Assembly (NCBI RefSeq): GCF_009857885.1
Contig: NZ_WWER01000001.1
Coordinates: 1-64,000 of the forward strand
Source: Pusillimonas sp. TS35
GTDB lineage: Bacteria; Pseudomonadota; Gammaproteobacteria; Burkholderiales; Burkholderiaceae_B
DNA: 64,000 bases
Direction of reading: 5' to 3'
Position numbers and translations under genes: made by a program. Shown in pieces: positions 36,161 through 45,795 of the stretch. The notes under the pieces were generated by a model. That model saw nothing but the letters and a program-made list of their open reading frames with translations. It was not told the origin of the DNA and ran no database searches. Position 1 is the first letter of the stretch. Each line of letters opens with the position of its first letter.

Positions 36161-39100
36161 ATGCGCATACTGAAGGTGCGGTTCCGCAACCTGAATTCAC
36201 TGGCGGGAGAGTGGGAGATCGATTTCACCCACCCCGATTACGCCGCAGGCGGCATCTTTGCCATTACCGGCCCCACCGGGGCGGGCAAGAGCACAATTCT
36301 CGATGCCATCTGCCTGGCACTCTATGGCAGTACGCCGCGGCTGGGCAAGATCACTAAAAGTGGCAACGACATCATGTCGCGCCAAACGGGCGAGTGTTTT
36401 GCCGAGGTGTGCTTCGAGACCAGCTCTGGCCGCTATCGCTGCCACTGGGGGCATCACCGCGCCAGGCGCAAAGCCACAGGCGAGCTGCAGTTGCCGCGTC
36501 ATGAGATCAGCGAAATCGACACTGGCAAGATCATTGATGCCAGCTTGCGCGGCGTGGCGGAACAGGTAGAAAACCTGACGGGCATGGATTTCGACCGCTT
36601 CACGCGCTCCATGCTGTTGGCGCAAGGCGGATTCGCCGCATTCTTGCAGGCGCCTCCGGACGAACGTGGTCCTGTACTGGAGCAGATCACCGGCACTGAA
36701 ATCTACAGTCGCATTTCGATGGGTGTGCACGAGCGGCGCAGCGACGCGCGTGCACGGCTTGATGTGCTGCAGGCCGAACTGGCCGGTATGCACCTGCTGA
36801 GCGAGGAAGAAGTTGCTGCGCTGGTGTTGCGGCGCGATGAACTGACCATGGGCGATCAGGCGTTGCAGCGCGATGTTGCACATTACGACGGCCTGCTTGC
36901 TTGGTTCGATGAGTTGGCTCGTTTGCAGGAAGACCTTGCCCGAGACAATGCCCGGCAGGGCGAGTTGGCAGTGCAGATGCAGGGCTTCGCACCGCGGCGC
37001 GAAACTTTGGCGCGGGCTGCAGCTGCGCTTGAGTTGCAGGCGGATTACGCCGCCCTTGAGGTCGAGCGCAACGCAAACAGTCAGGATCGCGCTGCGCTCG
37101 GGCAGGCCCATGCAACACTGGATGTGCGGCAGGCAGGGCGCGGCGAAGCGGAAGCCGCGGCACACCGTGCCGCCGCCGCACATGCGGTCGCGCGCAGCGC
37201 CTATGAGGAGGCACTGCCAGTGCTGCGCCGCGTAGCCCAACTGGATGTGCAACTGCGTGAAGCGCAGGCGCACGCGGCCGATGCCATGGATGCGGAGCGG
37301 GGTTTGCGCGAACGGCAGGCGGAACTCGCGGCACAACAGCAGGCCGCGCTCGACAAGCTGGACGCGCAGCGCGGCGAGCGGCGCGAGATCGAGACTTGGC
37401 AAGGCCTGCACGCCGTGGACGGGCAATTGGCTGAACAATTGGCGGGCATAGATAGCGCGCTGGGACGCTTGCAGACGCTGTTTGCGCGCAGCGATGGCAG
37501 GCGGCGGGCGGTTGAGGCGGCGTACGCCCGCTTGACCGTCGCGCAACAGCAGCGCAACGCGCTTGTGCAGGCCCGCGAGCATGCCGAGGCTGAGCTTGCC
37601 CGCCAAGTCGCGCCCCTGGCCGACGCCCGTACGCGCTTGGACGCTACGCTGGCGGGGCGGCCGCTCACCGCCTGGCGTGAGCAGGTTCACACATTGCAGG
37701 AAGCGCGCCGGGTGCTGGATGCGGCATGTGTGGCCCAAGCGGCATTGGGCGAAGCCCATTGCCGGATAGAGGGCGCACAGCGCCGTGAGCAGGCATTGGC
37801 CGAGTGTTTGCAGCAGCGGCGTGCCGAACGCGATGCGGCCCTGGTGGCCGTGGATGCACTGGAGCGCGAGGAAGGCCTGCTGCAGACGCAGTGGGTGCTG
37901 CTGCAGCGCATCGCCTCGCTGGAAGACGCCCGGCACGATCTGCGCGATGGCGATCCCTGCCCCTTGTGTGGCGCCCGCGAACATCCCTTTGCTCACGATA
38001 CAGCAATCCCTGCGCCGGATGATACCCGCCAGCAGCTCGATGCGGCCCGCACTGCTTTGCGTGAGGCCCGTGAGCGGGCCACCGCCGGCCAGGTTGCACT
38101 GACGGGTGCGGAGCACGATATGGGACAGGCGCGTGAGGCCGGGCGACAGGCGCAGGCGCAGGCGGCTACGCAGCATGACGCTTTGTTGGCGCTGCTTCAG
38201 CAACTGGCACAGCTGGCACTGCAGCCGGATGCGCCACTGCCGCTCGCGAGCGAAGGGACGGCGCTCAAATCGCTGTATGGCGGTGATCGCGAAGCGCTGC
38301 GACAGGCGGCATTGTCTGCGCTGCGCGACACACTAGTGGATGCGTTGCGCGAGGCGCAGCGGGTCGTGCGGGAGGCCGACGCCGCCACGCAGGCGTGTCA
38401 AGGGATCCAGTCATCCGCCGAGCATGCGCAAGCGGCACTGGGGAAGGTCATGCAGCAAACACAGGATGCGGTTCACCAGTGCGACATGGCCCGGCAAGCA
38501 CAGGAGCAGGCACGTGCCGAGGCAGACGAGGCTGATACGGAAGTAGGGGAGGCCCGTGTCGCGCTGGATCGGATGCTGGCCACTTATGGGCTGGACACGG
38601 CCGGGGATGACCGCGCTGTTTTTTCTGGCGCCAGGGCGACATTGGCTGCCCGGCGCGATGCATGGCAGGCGCGCCAGCAGCGCCATGCCGAGGTAGAGCG
38701 CGATATTGCGTTGTTAGAAGCTAAGTTGCGCCAGTTTACCGCGCAGGCTGATTCGATTGTGCAGTCGCTGGCGCAGGCGGGCGTGCGTCGCGCAAACCTC
38801 GATGGTCGTTGCGATGCCTTGCGCAGCCAGCGGCGGAGCCTGATCGGCGACGCGGACCCCGCAGTGCGTGAATCGATGCTGGCCGGCGCAGTGCGCGAAG
38901 CTGAGCAGGCGCGCGATCAGGCACGCGCGTCGCATGACACCCTGGTGCGCGAGATACAAGGCCTGTTGGCGCACATTGATGCGTTGGATGCTACGCTCGC
39001 ACGCCGAGCCGTTCGGCTAGCAGAGCAGGAGCCCGCGTTCGCCGTCCGTCTACAGGCCGCAGGTTTCGCGGATGAGCGTTCGTTTGTGGCAGCGCGCCTG

Positions 39101-39913
39101 CCCGATACGACCCGGCGTGAACTGGCCGAGGAAGCGGCCCGGCTGGATCGCGATCATGCCGCGCTGGCGTTGCGCATCGCCAACCACGAAGAGCGTCTGG
39201 TGCAATTGCGTGAACAGGCGCGTACGGATGAGCCACGGGACGCCGTGATGCTGGCCCGCGATAGCCTGCGCGCGCGGCATCAGGCCATGATGCTGGAGCT
39301 CGCTGCGGTGCGCAACCGCCTGGACGATCATGCCGCACTACGGCGCACCCAGGCTGACCGTGTACATGCCATTGCCACGCAGCAGATCGAGTGCGCACGC
39401 TGGGATCACTTGCATGAATTGATCGGTTCCGCAGATGGCAAGAAGTTCCGTAATTTTGCGCAAGGCCTGACGTTTGACATGATGATCGGCCACGCCAACC
39501 GTCAATTGCAGAACATGACCGATCGTTATCTGCTGGTGAGGGATCCGGCGCAGCCGCTGGAGCTGAACGTCATCGACAACTATCAGGCAGGCGAGGTGCG
39601 CACCGCCAAAAACCTATCGGGCGGCGAAAGCTTTATCGTCAGCCTGGCATTGGCGTTGGGGCTGTCCAGCATGGCCAGCCGGAACGTACGGGTGGATTCG
39701 TTGTTTCTGGATGAGGGCTTCGGCACGCTGGATGAGGATGCCCTGGATACCGCGCTCAGCACTCTGGGAAGCCTGCAGCAGGCGGGTAAGTTGATCGGCG
39801 TGATCTCGCACGTGCCGGCGCTGAAAGAGCGCATCGGCACGCAGGTGCGTGTGGCGCCGCAGACGGGCGGGCGTAGTGTACTGGCCGGGCCTGGTTGTCG
39901 GCGTGTAGCCTAG
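36161..39913 (+). CDS. sbcC: Exonuclease SbcC (Rad50-like ATPase)
   Basis: A 1250-aa SMC-like ATPase. Walker A is GPTGAGKS at 37-44, the Rad50 zinc hook is C600-P-L-C603 in the middle of the coiled coil, and the ABC signature is NLSGGES at about 1151-1157, followed by LFLDEGFGTLDED (Walker B). Long Ala/Gln/Arg-rich coiled coils fill the space between. Large open frames on the opposite strand arise from this biased composition and are not genes. Forms an operon with sbcD. Confidence 0.95.
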   Translation: MRILKVRFRNLNSLAGEWEIDFTHPDYAAGGIFAITGPTGAGKSTILDAICLALYGSTPRLGKITKSGNDIMSRQTGECFAEVCFETSSGRYRCHWGHHRARRKATGELQLPRHEISEIDTGKIIDASLRGVAEQVENLTGMDFDRFTRSMLLAQGGFAAFLQAPPDERGPVLEQITGTEIYSRISMGVHERRSDARARLDVLQAELAGMHLLSEEEVAALVLRRDELTMGDQALQRDVAHYDGLLAWFDELARLQEDLARDNARQGELAVQMQGFAPRRETLARAAAALELQADYAALEVERNANSQDRAALGQAHATLDVRQAGRGEAEAAAHRAAAAHAVARSAYEEALPVLRRVAQLDVQLREAQAHAADAMDAERGLRERQAELAAQQQAALDKLDAQRGERREIETWQGLHAVDGQLAEQLAGIDSALGRLQTLFARSDGRRRAVEAAYARLTVAQQQRNALVQAREHAEAELARQVAPLADARTRLDATLAGRPLTAWREQVHTLQEARRVLDAACVAQAALGEAHCRIEGAQRREQALAECLQQRRAERDAALVAVDALEREEGLLQTQWVLLQRIASLEDARHDLRDGDPCPLCGAREHPFAHDTAIPAPDDTRQQLDAARTALREARERATAGQVALTGAEHDMGQAREAGRQAQAQAATQHDALLALLQQLAQLALQPDAPLPLASEGTALKSLYGGDREALRQAALSALRDTLVDALREAQRVVREADAATQACQGIQSSAEHAQAALGKVMQQTQDAVHQCDMARQAQEQARAEADEADTEVGEARVALDRMLATYGLDTAGDDRAVFSGARATLAARRDAWQARQQRHAEVERDIALLEAKLRQFTAQADSIVQSLAQAGVRRANLDGRCDALRSQRRSLIGDADPAVRESMLAGAVREAEQARDQARASHDTLVREIQGLLAHIDALDATLARRAVRLAEQEPAFAVRLQAAGFADERSFVAARLPDTTRRELAEEAARLDRDHAALALRIANHEERLVQLREQARTDEPRDAVMLARDSLRARHQAMMLELAAVRNRLDDHAALRRTQADRVHAIATQQIECARWDHLHELIGSADGKKFRNFAQGLTFDMMIGHANRQLQNMTDRYLLVRDPAQPLELNVIDNYQAGEVRTAKNLSGGESFIVSLALALGLSSMASRNVRVDSLFLDEGFGTLDEDALDTALSTLGSLQQAGKLIGVISHVPALKERIGTQVRVAPQTGGRSVLAGPGCRRVA

Positions 39914-39943
39914 CACGGCACCGTGCGCCTTGACGGGCCCGCG

Positions 39944-40627
39944 TCAGGCCGCCGCGCCTGACGGTGTGGATCCCGGGAAATCATCATTGGCCGCAGGTGG
40001 GGCCGTGCCCAAGTCAATCAGCGCGTCGTCGCTGCGGAACCAGCCGGTGAGGCTCCAGCGGGGCCGCGTGCAGGGCAGCACGGCGTGCGGGATAAGATCA
40101 CTGCGAAACACCACAATACGGCCCAGCCGCGGCTGTACCTTCTTGAGGACGGTGTCTGGAGCCTGCGGGTCGTACAGGCATAGCTCGCCGCCGTTGTCGT
40201 CTTGCCAGACACGGTTCAGGTACAGCACCAGCGAAATCTTGCGGTGCGGCTGGCCTTGGTGCTGATCGATATGGCGCTGGTAGCCCTGGCCCGCACCGTA
40301 GCGGGCAAAATGGAACTCGGCCCGGCGCAGGCCTACATAGAAGGCGCGATTCAACGCAAGCCGCAGGGTGTCTGCCCACTCCAGAAAAGCCTGGCAGCCC
40401 GCAGCGGGGTGGCTGGGTTCGAGCCAGTGAATGGTGTCGCCGCGTATTACAGTATTGCGGATGGGCTGTTTGGGCGAGCCCACATGCGCATCGCGGAAAA
40501 GGCCCTGGCGCCACGCCTGCCTGCCCGCCTGGCGCAGTTGCATGATCAGCGTGTCCGGCAAAAGCTGGTCGGCAACGGCCCAGCCGTCTGTCTCCAGCGC
40601 ATCAAGCAGTGCCTCGAAGTTAGGCAT
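39944..40627 (-). CDS. 2OG-Fe(II) dioxygenase (prolyl-4-hydroxylase-like)
   Basis: A 227-aa double-stranded beta-helix dioxygenase. The Fe ligands H119-x-D121 (YQRHIDQHQG) and distal H181 (LIPHAVLP) are present, with 2-oxoglutarate-binding R190 in RWSLTGWF. It belongs to the SM-20/P4Hc-type group found singly in many betaproteobacteria; the substrate is unknown. It is convergent with sbcC, with 30 bp between stops. Confidence 0.88.
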   Translation of the reverse strand: MPNFEALLDALETDGWAVADQLLPDTLIMQLRQAGRQAWRQGLFRDAHVGSPKQPIRNTVIRGDTIHWLEPSHPAAGCQAFLEWADTLRLALNRAFYVGLRRAEFHFARYGAGQGYQRHIDQHQGQPHRKISLVLYLNRVWQDDNGGELCLYDPQAPDTVLKKVQPRLGRIVVFRSDLIPHAVLPCTRPRWSLTGWFRSDDALIDLGTAPPAANDDFPGSTPSGAAA

Positions 40628-40837
40628 GGAAAGTGATCCGGTTGGGCCGGCAACCGAGTGCGATGCGGCCTTGACAGCCGTGGCACAGGCGTTGATTTGC
40701 AGGCCCGAAAATGTAGGAGGGCAATTTTATTCCATGGCGCAAGCAGGCGCCAGCATTTGATACGGGCTGTTGCGAACGTGCGCGGCCTTCGTCATTTAAC
40801 TTGTTGCCCGCGGCAACTGCGGTGGTGTCGGGGTGGC

Positions 40838-40867
40838 TTGCACGGCCCGGTGCGGCAGGCTCATAAT
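40838..40867 (+). promoter_or_regulatory. Sigma-70 promoter of the acidic small protein
   Basis: TTGCAC (40838-40843), 18-bp spacer, CATAAT (40862-40867), ending 50 bp before the start codon at 40917. Confidence 0.5.
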
Positions 40868-40916
40868 TTGCTATGCATGCAATGAACCGCGCGGACTGTT
40901 TTACCAGGAGAGTGTA

Positions 40917-41213
40917 ATGGGTGAATTTGCCAAGAAGGCCGATGCGAAGTTTGATGCTGGGCTGGTGCGTTTCGATTGGGGTGAAGGCGAAGACAAACGC
41001 ACCTACGAAATTTCCGCTGAGGCGCTGGTGCAGGCGTTCGGCGCCCGCGACGACAGTGGCAGCGAATTGCTCGATGCTTTCGAGCGCGGACGGGTAAGAA
41101 TCATTGCCGCCGCCGAAGATGCCCGCAACACCCCGCTCGTGGATGGTGTCATCGAACTCGGTAGCGGCGACTTCGACGAAGACGATCCCGGCAAGGAAAT
41201 GTCGCCGCCGTGA
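40917..41213 (+). CDS. Small acidic conserved-type protein, possibly DUF1488-like
   Basis: A 98-aa acidic protein (VRFDWGEGEDKRTYEISAEAL, then FGARDDSGSELLDAFERGR and VRIIAAAEDARN). The arrangement, a short strand, I-S-A-E-A-L and then a helix with A-F-E-x-x-R, recalls DUF1488, but I am not certain. CCAGGAGA precedes ATG 40917 and a plausible promoter lies upstream, so expression is likely. Last recognisable core gene before the foreign region. Confidence 0.65.
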   Translation: MGEFAKKADAKFDAGLVRFDWGEGEDKRTYEISAEALVQAFGARDDSGSELLDAFERGRVRIIAAAEDARNTPLVDGVIELGSGDFDEDDPGKEMSPP

Positions 41214-41384
41214 ATGCCTCGCCGAGCGGGGGTGTGCCGGTTTTGAGCGCTTCAGTTGGCCGTTCGCCAGGCATTTTACCCCTTGCTTCGCGAAGGGTAG
41301 GCGCAAACACTGGCAACGCGTCGGTTGCGCTGCAGAGGCGGCCCGAGTCACAGGGTCGCGTCCTGGCTTATCAGCGATACGGGC
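41214..41384. other. Intergenic, no gene seen
   Basis: GC-rich spacer between the small acidic gene and the transposase remnant. I see no gene, RNA or terminator here. Confidence 0.4.
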
Positions 41385-41819
41385 CTAAGCCCGCGTTGGT
41401 GCTACACGGGGCGGTGCGGCCGCCTCCCTAAGCGTAGCAAGCGTGGTCGCGCCTCTTATGGGATTACCGTTATCACTGGGCAGCACAAGCCGACTGGGTT
41501 TGATGTCCTCACACTAAGAAATACCGGGCGCTCATGTGCAATGGCGCTGGCATGTGCCATCCTCGTTGTCGAAGCCTCACCCGCGAATAATCTTGCATAC
41601 GAACAGATCCAGAAGTAGGCATAGACAGCGGAAGCACCCCGTGATGGTAAAGACCAGGTGGGTGATATCCCAAAACGATAGAGTTCGTTGGACGCCTCTG
41701 CTGCCAAGGCCCGAGGTTGAGGGACGCGTTCGTGGCCAACTCGGCAGACTTTGGCGATTCGCTAGCCTGAGGTACTGATCCTGGCAAGCCATGCGGCGCA
41801 CAATCGGCGAAGGCTCCAA
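41385..41819 (-). pseudogene. IS3-family transposase (OrfB) remnant
   Basis: On the minus strand one frame reads SFWDITHL (first catalytic Asp, codon 41667-41669), then LCLLLDLFVCKII, a stop, FDNEDG, two more stops, and LVLPSDNGNPIRGATTLATLR (second catalytic Asp, codon 41472-41474). This matches the DDE core of IS3-family OrfB (W-D-I-T, Y-L-Y-L-V-L-D-x-x-S-R-K-I, H-S-D-N-G-x-P-M-K-x-A-T). At least three in-frame stops and the missing final Glu region show it is dead. It marks the left edge of the AT-rich island. Confidence 0.75.
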
Positions 41820-42133
41820 ACGGCGCGTCGTCTCATGGATGAGCCTGAGCCGCAGGCTGGTCAGCCCATACTTCAGTTAGCCCAGATCCCTGGCATCTGC
41901 GGCTAGCTTGGTCGACACATTGAATACTAACTTCCAAGCGAGGGAAAACTCGACGAATGTTTTGTGCCCATTGCGTTAGGCATTGACCGAACTACTACAT
42001 AAATAAGGAATAAATACATAAATAAAGGTTATTGATTACCATAAAAATAATTAGTTATTATTTATCAATTAAAGCCGATAGACTGATCTGCCGACCCCAA
42101 ATAGGCCCCAAAAAAGGCAACACGAGGATAAGC
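41820..42133. other. AT-rich leader of the island operon
   Basis: Base composition falls sharply across this stretch. ACATAAATAA occurs twice between about 41996 and 42026, and TTGATT (around 42032), 17-18 bp before a TTATTATT tract, is a possible promoter for the operon starting at 42134. No gene seen. Confidence 0.4.
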
Positions 42134-43657
42134 ATGGACGTTATCGGAAACAGAACACTTCGGGATCTTTTGCAAGTGCAGGCGGCCTGTTATGGCGACA
42201 AAATCTTTCTTGTGCATGAGACAGCGCAGGAAGAAATAACAGAATTCAGTTATCGCGAAATTTGTCGTAAAGCATTCGAAATAGCCACATATCTTGAGTC
42301 CAAAGGGCTAAAAAAGGGAGACAAAGTATTTGTCTTCTTACGTAACACACCCAATTTCATTGCGACATGGTTCGGAATTGTCTCAGCTGGACTGGTGATG
42401 GTCCCAGGTAATATTTATCTGACCGAATCAGAAATTGAATATCAGATTCAGCATAGTGATCCAAGTTTAATTGTTACGGAAGATAATTACCTCGAGGTTA
42501 TTAAAAAATCCATTAATTCCAAGAAAATAGAAATAACTCTTGAGAATGATATTGTCGCAGAGAGCGAAGGGATTACCCAAGATTCTCCTCTTCCGAGCAT
42601 CACATCCGACGATTTAGCGCAGGTGCTCTACACTTCTGGCACATCAGCCCGCCCAAAAGGGGTAATGCTTACTCACGCTAATTTTATCTGGTCCGCTATT
42701 TCAAGTGCGCTTCATTCAAACTTTACCCCAAATGATCGAATATTCAACAATAAGCCTTTATTTCACGCTAATTGTCAGGATTCAGTAGTTTCAGGACTGT
42801 TTTCAGGGGCAACCGTTATTATTGGTGAACGCTACAGTGCGAGCCGATATATGACTCAATTAGTAAGGCATAAAGCGACAGTATGCAGTTTGTCCGGCAT
42901 GCTGTGCCGCACTCTATTAAATCAGCCTGCTTCTGCACTGGATACTTCTCACAGTATCCGATTTGCAGGATATGCGATCAATATCTCCGAAGACGAAATT
43001 CAGCGATTTCAAGAGCGGTTCAATATAAAGCTCAGAAATAGCTATGGCCAATCCGAAAGTATGTTGTATGTCACGTTTGAGTCGCTAACCGGCCCTTCCA
43101 CTTATCCTTCGATCGGGCGCCCTGCTATAGGACGAGATGTCTTTATCGTCGACGAAAATGCCCTACCTCTTTCAGCTAATCAAACGGGCGAAATCGTGGT
43201 TAGCGGAATCAGAGGGCGCACTCTCATGCTGGGATATCTTAACGACGAAACTGCAACCAAAGAAACATTAAAAAATGGATGGCTCCATACCGGCGACCTA
43301 GGCTATTTTGATGAGGCTGGTAATTTGTTTTTCTTCGGAAGAAAAAAAGAGATTATTAAACGATCTGGCGAAAACATATCAGCAGCCGAAGTTGAAGAAG
43401 CGCTGATGATGCATCCTTCCGTTCGTGATGTCGCAGTGATCGGCATACCGGATCCCGTAAGAGATCAGGCGGTAATGGCTTGTATTGTAACGCGGAATGA
43501 TACGTCTATAACGCAGGCGGATATAACAGAGCACTGCCAAAAATATTTAGCATATTTCAAGGTGCCTACCTATATTAAGTTTTTTGATGAGCTGCCAAGA
43601 AACGCAAGCGGAAAGGTATTGAAGCGAGAACTGATCGAGAGGTCAAAAAATGGATGA
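42134..43657 (+). CDS. ATP-dependent acyl-CoA ligase (CaiC-like)
   Basis: A 507-aa ANL-superfamily CoA ligase. The nucleotide loop is LYTSGTSARPKGVMLTH, with NSYGQSESM (A5), WLHTGDLGYFDEAGNLFFFGRKKEIIKRSGENI (A7-A8) and an intact A10 lysine in NASGKVLKREL. It resembles crotonobetaine/carnitine and other short polar acid CoA ligases; the substrate is unknown. ATG 42134 follows CGAGGA. Codon use is strongly AT-biased, unlike the flanking core genes. It overlaps the next gene by 8 bp, so it is the first gene of the island operon. Confidence 0.88.
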   Translation: MDVIGNRTLRDLLQVQAACYGDKIFLVHETAQEEITEFSYREICRKAFEIATYLESKGLKKGDKVFVFLRNTPNFIATWFGIVSAGLVMVPGNIYLTESEIEYQIQHSDPSLIVTEDNYLEVIKKSINSKKIEITLENDIVAESEGITQDSPLPSITSDDLAQVLYTSGTSARPKGVMLTHANFIWSAISSALHSNFTPNDRIFNNKPLFHANCQDSVVSGLFSGATVIIGERYSASRYMTQLVRHKATVCSLSGMLCRTLLNQPASALDTSHSIRFAGYAINISEDEIQRFQERFNIKLRNSYGQSESMLYVTFESLTGPSTYPSIGRPAIGRDVFIVDENALPLSANQTGEIVVSGIRGRTLMLGYLNDETATKETLKNGWLHTGDLGYFDEAGNLFFFGRKKEIIKRSGENISAAEVEEALMMHPSVRDVAVIGIPDPVRDQAVMACIVTRNDTSITQADITEHCQKYLAYFKVPTYIKFFDELPRNASGKVLKRELIERSKNG

Positions 43658-44174
43658 TTCAATAATCAACGAATGGCAAGATCGTTTGGTAGGCCATGTA
43701 AAAAGTTTTTATTTAGGTGTGATCGACCCATTGTGGTCCCAGCGTTACGCAATCGCGGTTGATGATCTTGATCCAGTGTATTTTGATGACGATGCAGCGG
43801 CACGGGCTGGGCTCAAGGGCGTGATTGCGCCTCCAAACTATATTGCTACTCTTCGAGCCGCACCCGGCGCAGGGCCTAGCGAAGTTGATCTATTAGAAGA
43901 CGGCACATCTCCTGACGGAAGGCCTGCTATTCCAGGTCTTCAGATAATGGGAGGAGGGCAATCGATTGAATTTCTTGAACCCGTATACTGCGGTGAAAAG
44001 ATATGGGGGGACAAAAAAATAAAATCAATAACCTCTCGTGAAAGCAAGAGTGGAAAATTGATAATTATTGAGGAAGAGATTATCTACAAGGATGAGTCGT
44101 CCGTTACTAAAATAGTTCTTATCAATAAATCGCTGTATCGGATAGTAGAGGGCTTCAATGGAAACGCCGAATGA
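43650..44174 (+). CDS. FAS1-like/MaoC N-terminal hotdog dehydratase protein
   Basis: A 174-aa single-hotdog protein of the FAS1-like dehydratase (MaoC_dehydrat_N) type. It shows an N-terminal helix, RYAIAVDDLDPVYFDDDAAARAGLKGVIAPPNYI and a GGGQSIEFLEPVYCGEKI segment. Such domains normally pair with a catalytic hotdog domain to make enoyl-CoA or mesaconyl-type hydratases. It overlaps the ligase by 8 bp and the next hotdog gene by 17 bp, so the two subunits are probably made together and form a heteromer. Confidence 0.82.
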   Translation: MDDSIINEWQDRLVGHVKSFYLGVIDPLWSQRYAIAVDDLDPVYFDDDAAARAGLKGVIAPPNYIATLRAAPGAGPSEVDLLEDGTSPDGRPAIPGLQIMGGGQSIEFLEPVYCGEKIWGDKKIKSITSRESKSGKLIIIEEEIIYKDESSVTKIVLINKSLYRIVEGFNGNAE

Positions 44175-44622
44175 ATGCCTCCCGTGGAGGTTTGAGAATA
44201 TAGAAGTCGGAATGCAGTTACCGACTTTGATAAAAAAACCTACAACAACCATGTTATTCAGATTTAGTGCTGTTACATGGAATACACATAGAATTCATTA
44301 CGACCAAGCTTATGCTCGGAAGGAAAAACATCCCGACGTGCTGGTGCAAGCAACCATGCATGGTGCTTTTATGCTCCAAATGCTCAAGCGTTGCGTCGGT
44401 CATGCAGGAAAGATTAAGCATTTTGAGTACTCAAATAGGGGTCGGGCCGTTCCCGGAGATTTCTTGTATTGCGGTGGATCAGTAACACATATTCATAAGA
44501 ATAGTAGGGAAATAATCTGTGCGATCAAGGAAACTAATCAAGATGGGCAAATAGTTACATTGGGTAATGCAGTGCTATTTTTTTCTGATACACCAAATCC
44601 ATTATCAAAGGAAAATTCATGA
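44158..44622 (+). CDS. Catalytic MaoC-like hotdog hydratase subunit
   Basis: A 154-aa hotdog protein. WNTHRIHYDQAYAR contains the hydratase-2-like catalytic segment (N/H-x-x-H pattern of the FAS1-like dehydratase partners), followed by LVQATMHGAFMLQML. It is likely the catalytic partner of the preceding protein, hydrating an enoyl-CoA (or dehydrating a hydroxyacyl-CoA). In homologous systems the two halves can be fused; here they are separate overlapping genes. Overlaps the next gene by 4 bp. Confidence 0.82.
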   Translation: METPNECLPWRFENIEVGMQLPTLIKKPTTTMLFRFSAVTWNTHRIHYDQAYARKEKHPDVLVQATMHGAFMLQMLKRCVGHAGKIKHFEYSNRGRAVPGDFLYCGGSVTHIHKNSREIICAIKETNQDGQIVTLGNAVLFFSDTPNPLSKENS

Positions 44623-45752
44623 ACTTTGATGTCCCTAGCGAATACGAACCATTATTAGAGTTAGTTAGAAAGTTTCGTGATCGCGAACTCATGCCTATCG
44701 AGAAGGAGTTTCTCCTTCGAGGCGAGCTGGATATAGATGTTAGACAAGCACTCGAACTAAAAGCAAAAAAGTTGGGCTTATGGGCTCTTGAGGTTCCTGA
44801 GCAGGATGGTGGCAACGGTCTAGGTCTGCTTGCATGTGCGCTAATGAATGCTGAGATAGCGCAGTGTGCCATTCCTTTTGCTTTTCCTGGGTCCCCTGAG
44901 CCTCTTCTAAATTTTGCGACCGATCAGCAGCGGGAAAAATATTATTTTCCGGTAATTAAAGGTGAAAAAAGAGGCGTATATGCCTTCACCGAGCCTGATG
45001 CTGGCTCAGACGTTCAAGGAATCAAAACCCGAGCAGTCAAGGATGGTGACGGCTGGGTGTTGAACGGTACAAAAATATACATCACGGATGCTCATCGCGC
45101 CGACTATTGTTTTGTATTTGCGGTAACAGACCCGGGTAAAGGAGCAAGAGGAGGAATTAGCTGTTTTATTGTCGATTACGATGCTCCTGGTTTCACATTA
45201 GGTAGACGTATTCGGACTATGGGTGACGACCGTGATCCTTACGAGCTTATATTTAACGATTGCAGAGTGCCTGAAGAAAATCTCTTGGGACCATTGGGAT
45301 GTGCATTCAGTCTTGGGGATGACCAGTTAACACATGGGCGAGTCATTTTGGCTTCAGTATGTTTAGGTTTAGCTGAGAGAAGCATTCGCTATGCAACTGA
45401 ATGGGCTAAACAGCGTAAAACCTTTGGCAAATCAATAAGCGAATATCAAGCAATTCAATGGTATTTGGCTGACTCAATTGTTGAACTTGAGGCTGCCAAG
45501 CTCTTAGTTTACAAGGCTGCAGCAATGTACGACGCAGGTCAAAAAATAAGAACTGAAGCGCATATGGCCAAGCTATATGCAACAGAAATGGCACAACGAG
45601 TGACCGACCGCTGTCTACAGGTTTTAGGGGGTTTAGGCTACACGCTTGAAACGCCAATTCAAAGCATGTATCGGCATGTGCGCGTTAAACGTATCGGGCA
45701 CGGAACCACAGAGATCAATCGACTGATGATTTCTCGTGCTATTTTTAAATAA
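44619..45752 (+). CDS. Acyl-CoA dehydrogenase family protein with atypical active site
   Basis: A 377-aa FAD-dependent acyl-CoA dehydrogenase fold. It has YAFTEPDAGSDVQGIKTRA in the flavin region, QRKTFGKSISEYQAIQWYLAD and a C-terminal QVLGGLGYTLETPIQ. The segment that carries the catalytic Glu in medium-chain enzymes (YEGT) reads GHGT, with His361 at that position. The alternative Glu site of isovaleryl-type enzymes is also not obviously Glu. It could therefore use a different base or act as a reductase. It overlaps the hydratase gene by 4 bp. Confidence 0.85.
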   Translation: MNFDVPSEYEPLLELVRKFRDRELMPIEKEFLLRGELDIDVRQALELKAKKLGLWALEVPEQDGGNGLGLLACALMNAEIAQCAIPFAFPGSPEPLLNFATDQQREKYYFPVIKGEKRGVYAFTEPDAGSDVQGIKTRAVKDGDGWVLNGTKIYITDAHRADYCFVFAVTDPGKGARGGISCFIVDYDAPGFTLGRRIRTMGDDRDPYELIFNDCRVPEENLLGPLGCAFSLGDDQLTHGRVILASVCLGLAERSIRYATEWAKQRKTFGKSISEYQAIQWYLADSIVELEAAKLLVYKAAAMYDAGQKIRTEAHMAKLYATEMAQRVTDRCLQVLGGLGYTLETPIQSMYRHVRVKRIGHGTTEINRLMISRAIFK

Positions 45753-45795
45753 TAAATTTAATGTATAAATTTTTCATTTTAAATTGGAGACATTA

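Noticed and set aside
36197-38203. 668-codon minus-strand open frame opposite sbcC
   Set aside because: Antisense to the sbcC coiled coil; lacks any recognisable domain and arises from Ala/Arg/Gln codon bias.
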